From: Chrysoperla carnea
Taxonomy: Eukaryota; Arthropoda; Insecta; Neuroptera; Chrysopidae
Length of the DNA: 64,000 nt
NCBI RefSeq assembly: GCF_905475395.1
Contig: NC_058342.1
Location: forward strand, 36,674,140 to 36,738,139
Direction: 5' to 3'
Part shown: one piece after another, positions 62,144 through 64,000 of the stretch
Numbering within the stretch: the stretch's first letter is position 1
Layout of the letters: every line of letters starts with the position of its first letter
Notes under the pieces: generated by a model
Told to the model about the DNA's origin: nothing
What the model saw: only the letters and a program-made list of their open reading frames with translations
Databases searched by the model: none
Made by a program: the position numbers and the translations under genes

Positions 62144-63364
62144 ATGAAAATAATGGAAGCAACACGTAATATCGAAGAAGGCCTTAGTGTAAATATTAAA
62201 CGTACCGATGGTCAGTACTTTACACTTTACACTTGACAGCTACTTGAGTACTCTGTGTGGGAGCCTTTTATTAATTTAATAAATTAATTAAAACATGTTA
62301 CATGCGTTCTGTTGTTTTCTTTTTAGGTCGAATTCATTCGGCATTAATTTCTGGTATTAATTGGGATACAAGTAGTGTAACAGTTGAATGGTTTGAACGT
62401 GGTGAAACAAAAGGCAAAGAAGTTGAAATTGCTGCCGTTTTAGCTTTAAATCCTGATTTAAGCACATTTATACAACCGGATCCATCACAAATACATAATT
62501 TAGCTTTACAAGAGTCACGAATTGTTTCTTGTGCTGTAAGTTACAACAAATTTTACACTTGTTATCATTCATTTAAAATCACTTGAAATGAACTCAAAGA
62601 ATAGGGTGCACATTTTTCTTTTAAAATATTAAAATTAAAAATCGTAATTTTTAAACTGTATATCACGTGACCTAAAACGCGGGTAAGCCTTGTTGTGATG
62701 TCATATCGGTATGAACCATAGACCATAAATTAGTTCAGTGTAGACAGCTAGGTATAATATATACATAGATAATAAGTATTTATATTTATTATAATCAGAT
62801 GTCTATGAATATATCTGTCAAACTCATTTGTGTTATTTCGTGTAGTGATACAAATATTACATCATCAAATTGGATGCCCGCGTTTTTGACAGTTTAAAAA
62901 AGGTTTAAAATTTAAGTTTTTGGCAAGAAAGTTTGTGTATTTTTATAAAATAAATTTTTGGTGGCTTTATATTAGCAAAATCAACATTTTGAAGTACTTT
63001 TTCAAAAATAGTGGAATACCCTATTTAGTGAACGAACTTGAATTGAAATGTTTGATTTTAGGATTCATCTGAGGAATCTGAAGATGTATCGACTACAGAT
63101 CAGTTTCATTGTTCGAAAGAGGATGTGAATAGTAATTCAAATTCGAATATACCTGCAACAGCAACCTTATCAGTTCGTCAACAAACCAACAATCGACCGG
63201 TAAGTTATGAAATAAAATATTTAAATTCGATTTGATTCGATTTTAATTAATTGTTGTTAATTAATTTTAATAATACTAATTATGTCCCACGCTTGCGTAA
63301 CTGATTAAAAATCAATGGAATATCAAGAGTACGTCACGGCCTCAAATACCTACAGCCGGTAAAG
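62144..63364 (+). CDS. Klp10A: Kinesin-13 (KIF2/Klp10A), N-terminal exons; gene continues beyond the window
   Basis: Exons read by eye: 62144-62210 (MKIMEATRNIEEGLSVNIK), 62327-62535 and 63062-63199, then a likely 63328-63364 whose acceptor has a poor pyrimidine tract. Phases join (1, 0, 0, 1). Exons 1-2 encode IKRTDGRIHSALISGINWD and SVTVEWFERGETKGKEVE followed by LALNPDL. This is the conserved N-terminal domain of kinesin-13, which lies ahead of a low-complexity linker and the central motor. Exon 3 encodes a Ser/Asn/Thr-rich linker. The motor domain is outside the window. Kinesin-13 proteins depolymerise microtubule ends at spindle poles and kinetochores. Whether this is the Klp10A or another kinesin-13 paralogue cannot be settled without the motor. 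Two introns hold MITEs. Confidence 0.92.
62602..63023 (+). repeat. Family A MITE, copy 5, in Klp10A intron 2
   Basis: The left end TAGGGT jumps to GCACATTTTTCTTTT (about 45-80 bases deleted). The right end GGAATACCCTA is intact, leaving only about 38 bp to the next acceptor at 63061. Confidence 0.9.
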
Positions 63365-63384
63365 GTATGTTTTGTACGGTACTA

Positions 63385-63640
63385 CAGTCAAAATCGTTTA
63401 TTACGACCAACTGTGGCTAGGTCTAAACTGTAAGCGAAAGGACTGTCTATAACGACCCAAAATTTACTATTTTTGACATTATTCTCTTAATTCTGACCTG
63501 AGTTTTGGAGATTTGGTGAGTTTTAAACTAAAATCATACTTCTTCGAAGAAAATTGAAAGGTCGGTCGTTAAAAACAAAGCTGGAACATGAAAATGTCGA
63601 AGTTGAATGGTTTTTATGTCGTTATAACCGATTTTGACTG
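63385..63640. repeat. 256-bp MITE with CAGTCAAAATCG ends, downstream of Klp10A exon 4
   Basis: The left end CAGTCAAAATCGTTTATTAC is the near-perfect inverse of the right end (GTTATAACCGATTTTGACTG). A TA precedes the left end. It is the same general class as 5426-6058. No coding capacity. Confidence 0.85.
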
Positions 63641-64000
63641 TGATTTTAAAACAGATGTGCCGAATATAGTGGCCAAGTCAAACTTGTGTGTGTGTGTCCC
63701 CGTAAGTGATGGCCTAATAATGGCCTAATATTCGGCACATCACTTGTTTCAAGTATCCTCACAATTGTATATTAAGCACCTTTTTTTTGGAATCTTCAAT
63801 GATTTTTCTTTGGTTTTTGGAATTTATGGAATATTTTTCGCTAAAATTCTTTCTATACAATTTTACGAAAATTAAGTTGAATAAAAATAATTGACTGAGT
63901 TAACTGTTGAAATTGTTAATCAATTCGTATGTCTATCTTACTCGGGTAACTTAATTTTCGTCTTTTCGTCTTACAAATCGATCACCGCTTGTAAACTTCG

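Overview
The window is a typical AT-rich insect nuclear scaffold. Its genes have introns with GT..AG boundaries and strong donors such as GTAAGT. It is dense with short non-autonomous transposons and carries fragments of mariner and jockey/R1-type retrotransposons. Only four protein-coding genes can be supported, and all four have clear animal homologues. Species cannot be fixed from sequence alone; domeless together with insect-style LINE remnants indicates an insect.

Layout. 1-20,500: no host gene recognised; LINE end, mariner remnant, tRNA-derived SINE, a 42-bp tandem array and several MITE-like families. 20,504-23,686 (minus): a four-exon MFS transporter of the MFSD12 family, 465 codons. 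23,700-33,050: intergenic, with foldback elements and a 52-bp tandem array. 33,099-41,054 (minus): complete coding region of the JAK/STAT cytokine receptor domeless, 14 coding exons, 1410 codons. 41,070-53,280: 12 kb of repeat-rich DNA between the divergently transcribed domeless and INO80. 53,286-60,337 (plus): complete INO80 chromatin-remodelling ATPase, 13 coding exons, 1577 codons. 62,144 to the window end (plus): first exons of a kinesin-13 (Klp10A/KIF2), continuing outside.

The four genes do not form a pathway: receptor signalling, nucleosome remodelling, microtubule depolymerisation and lysosomal/organellar transport are unrelated roles. The most informative non-genic content is the repeat landscape. 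It includes a roughly 0.45-0.5 kb MITE family (called A here) in five copies, two of them nested in other repeats; a family with a palindromic head (B) in about ten copies; and several long inverted-repeat elements. I saw no convincing new multi-gene system. All exon boundaries were read by eye and checked for reading-phase continuity; repeat boundaries are approximate.
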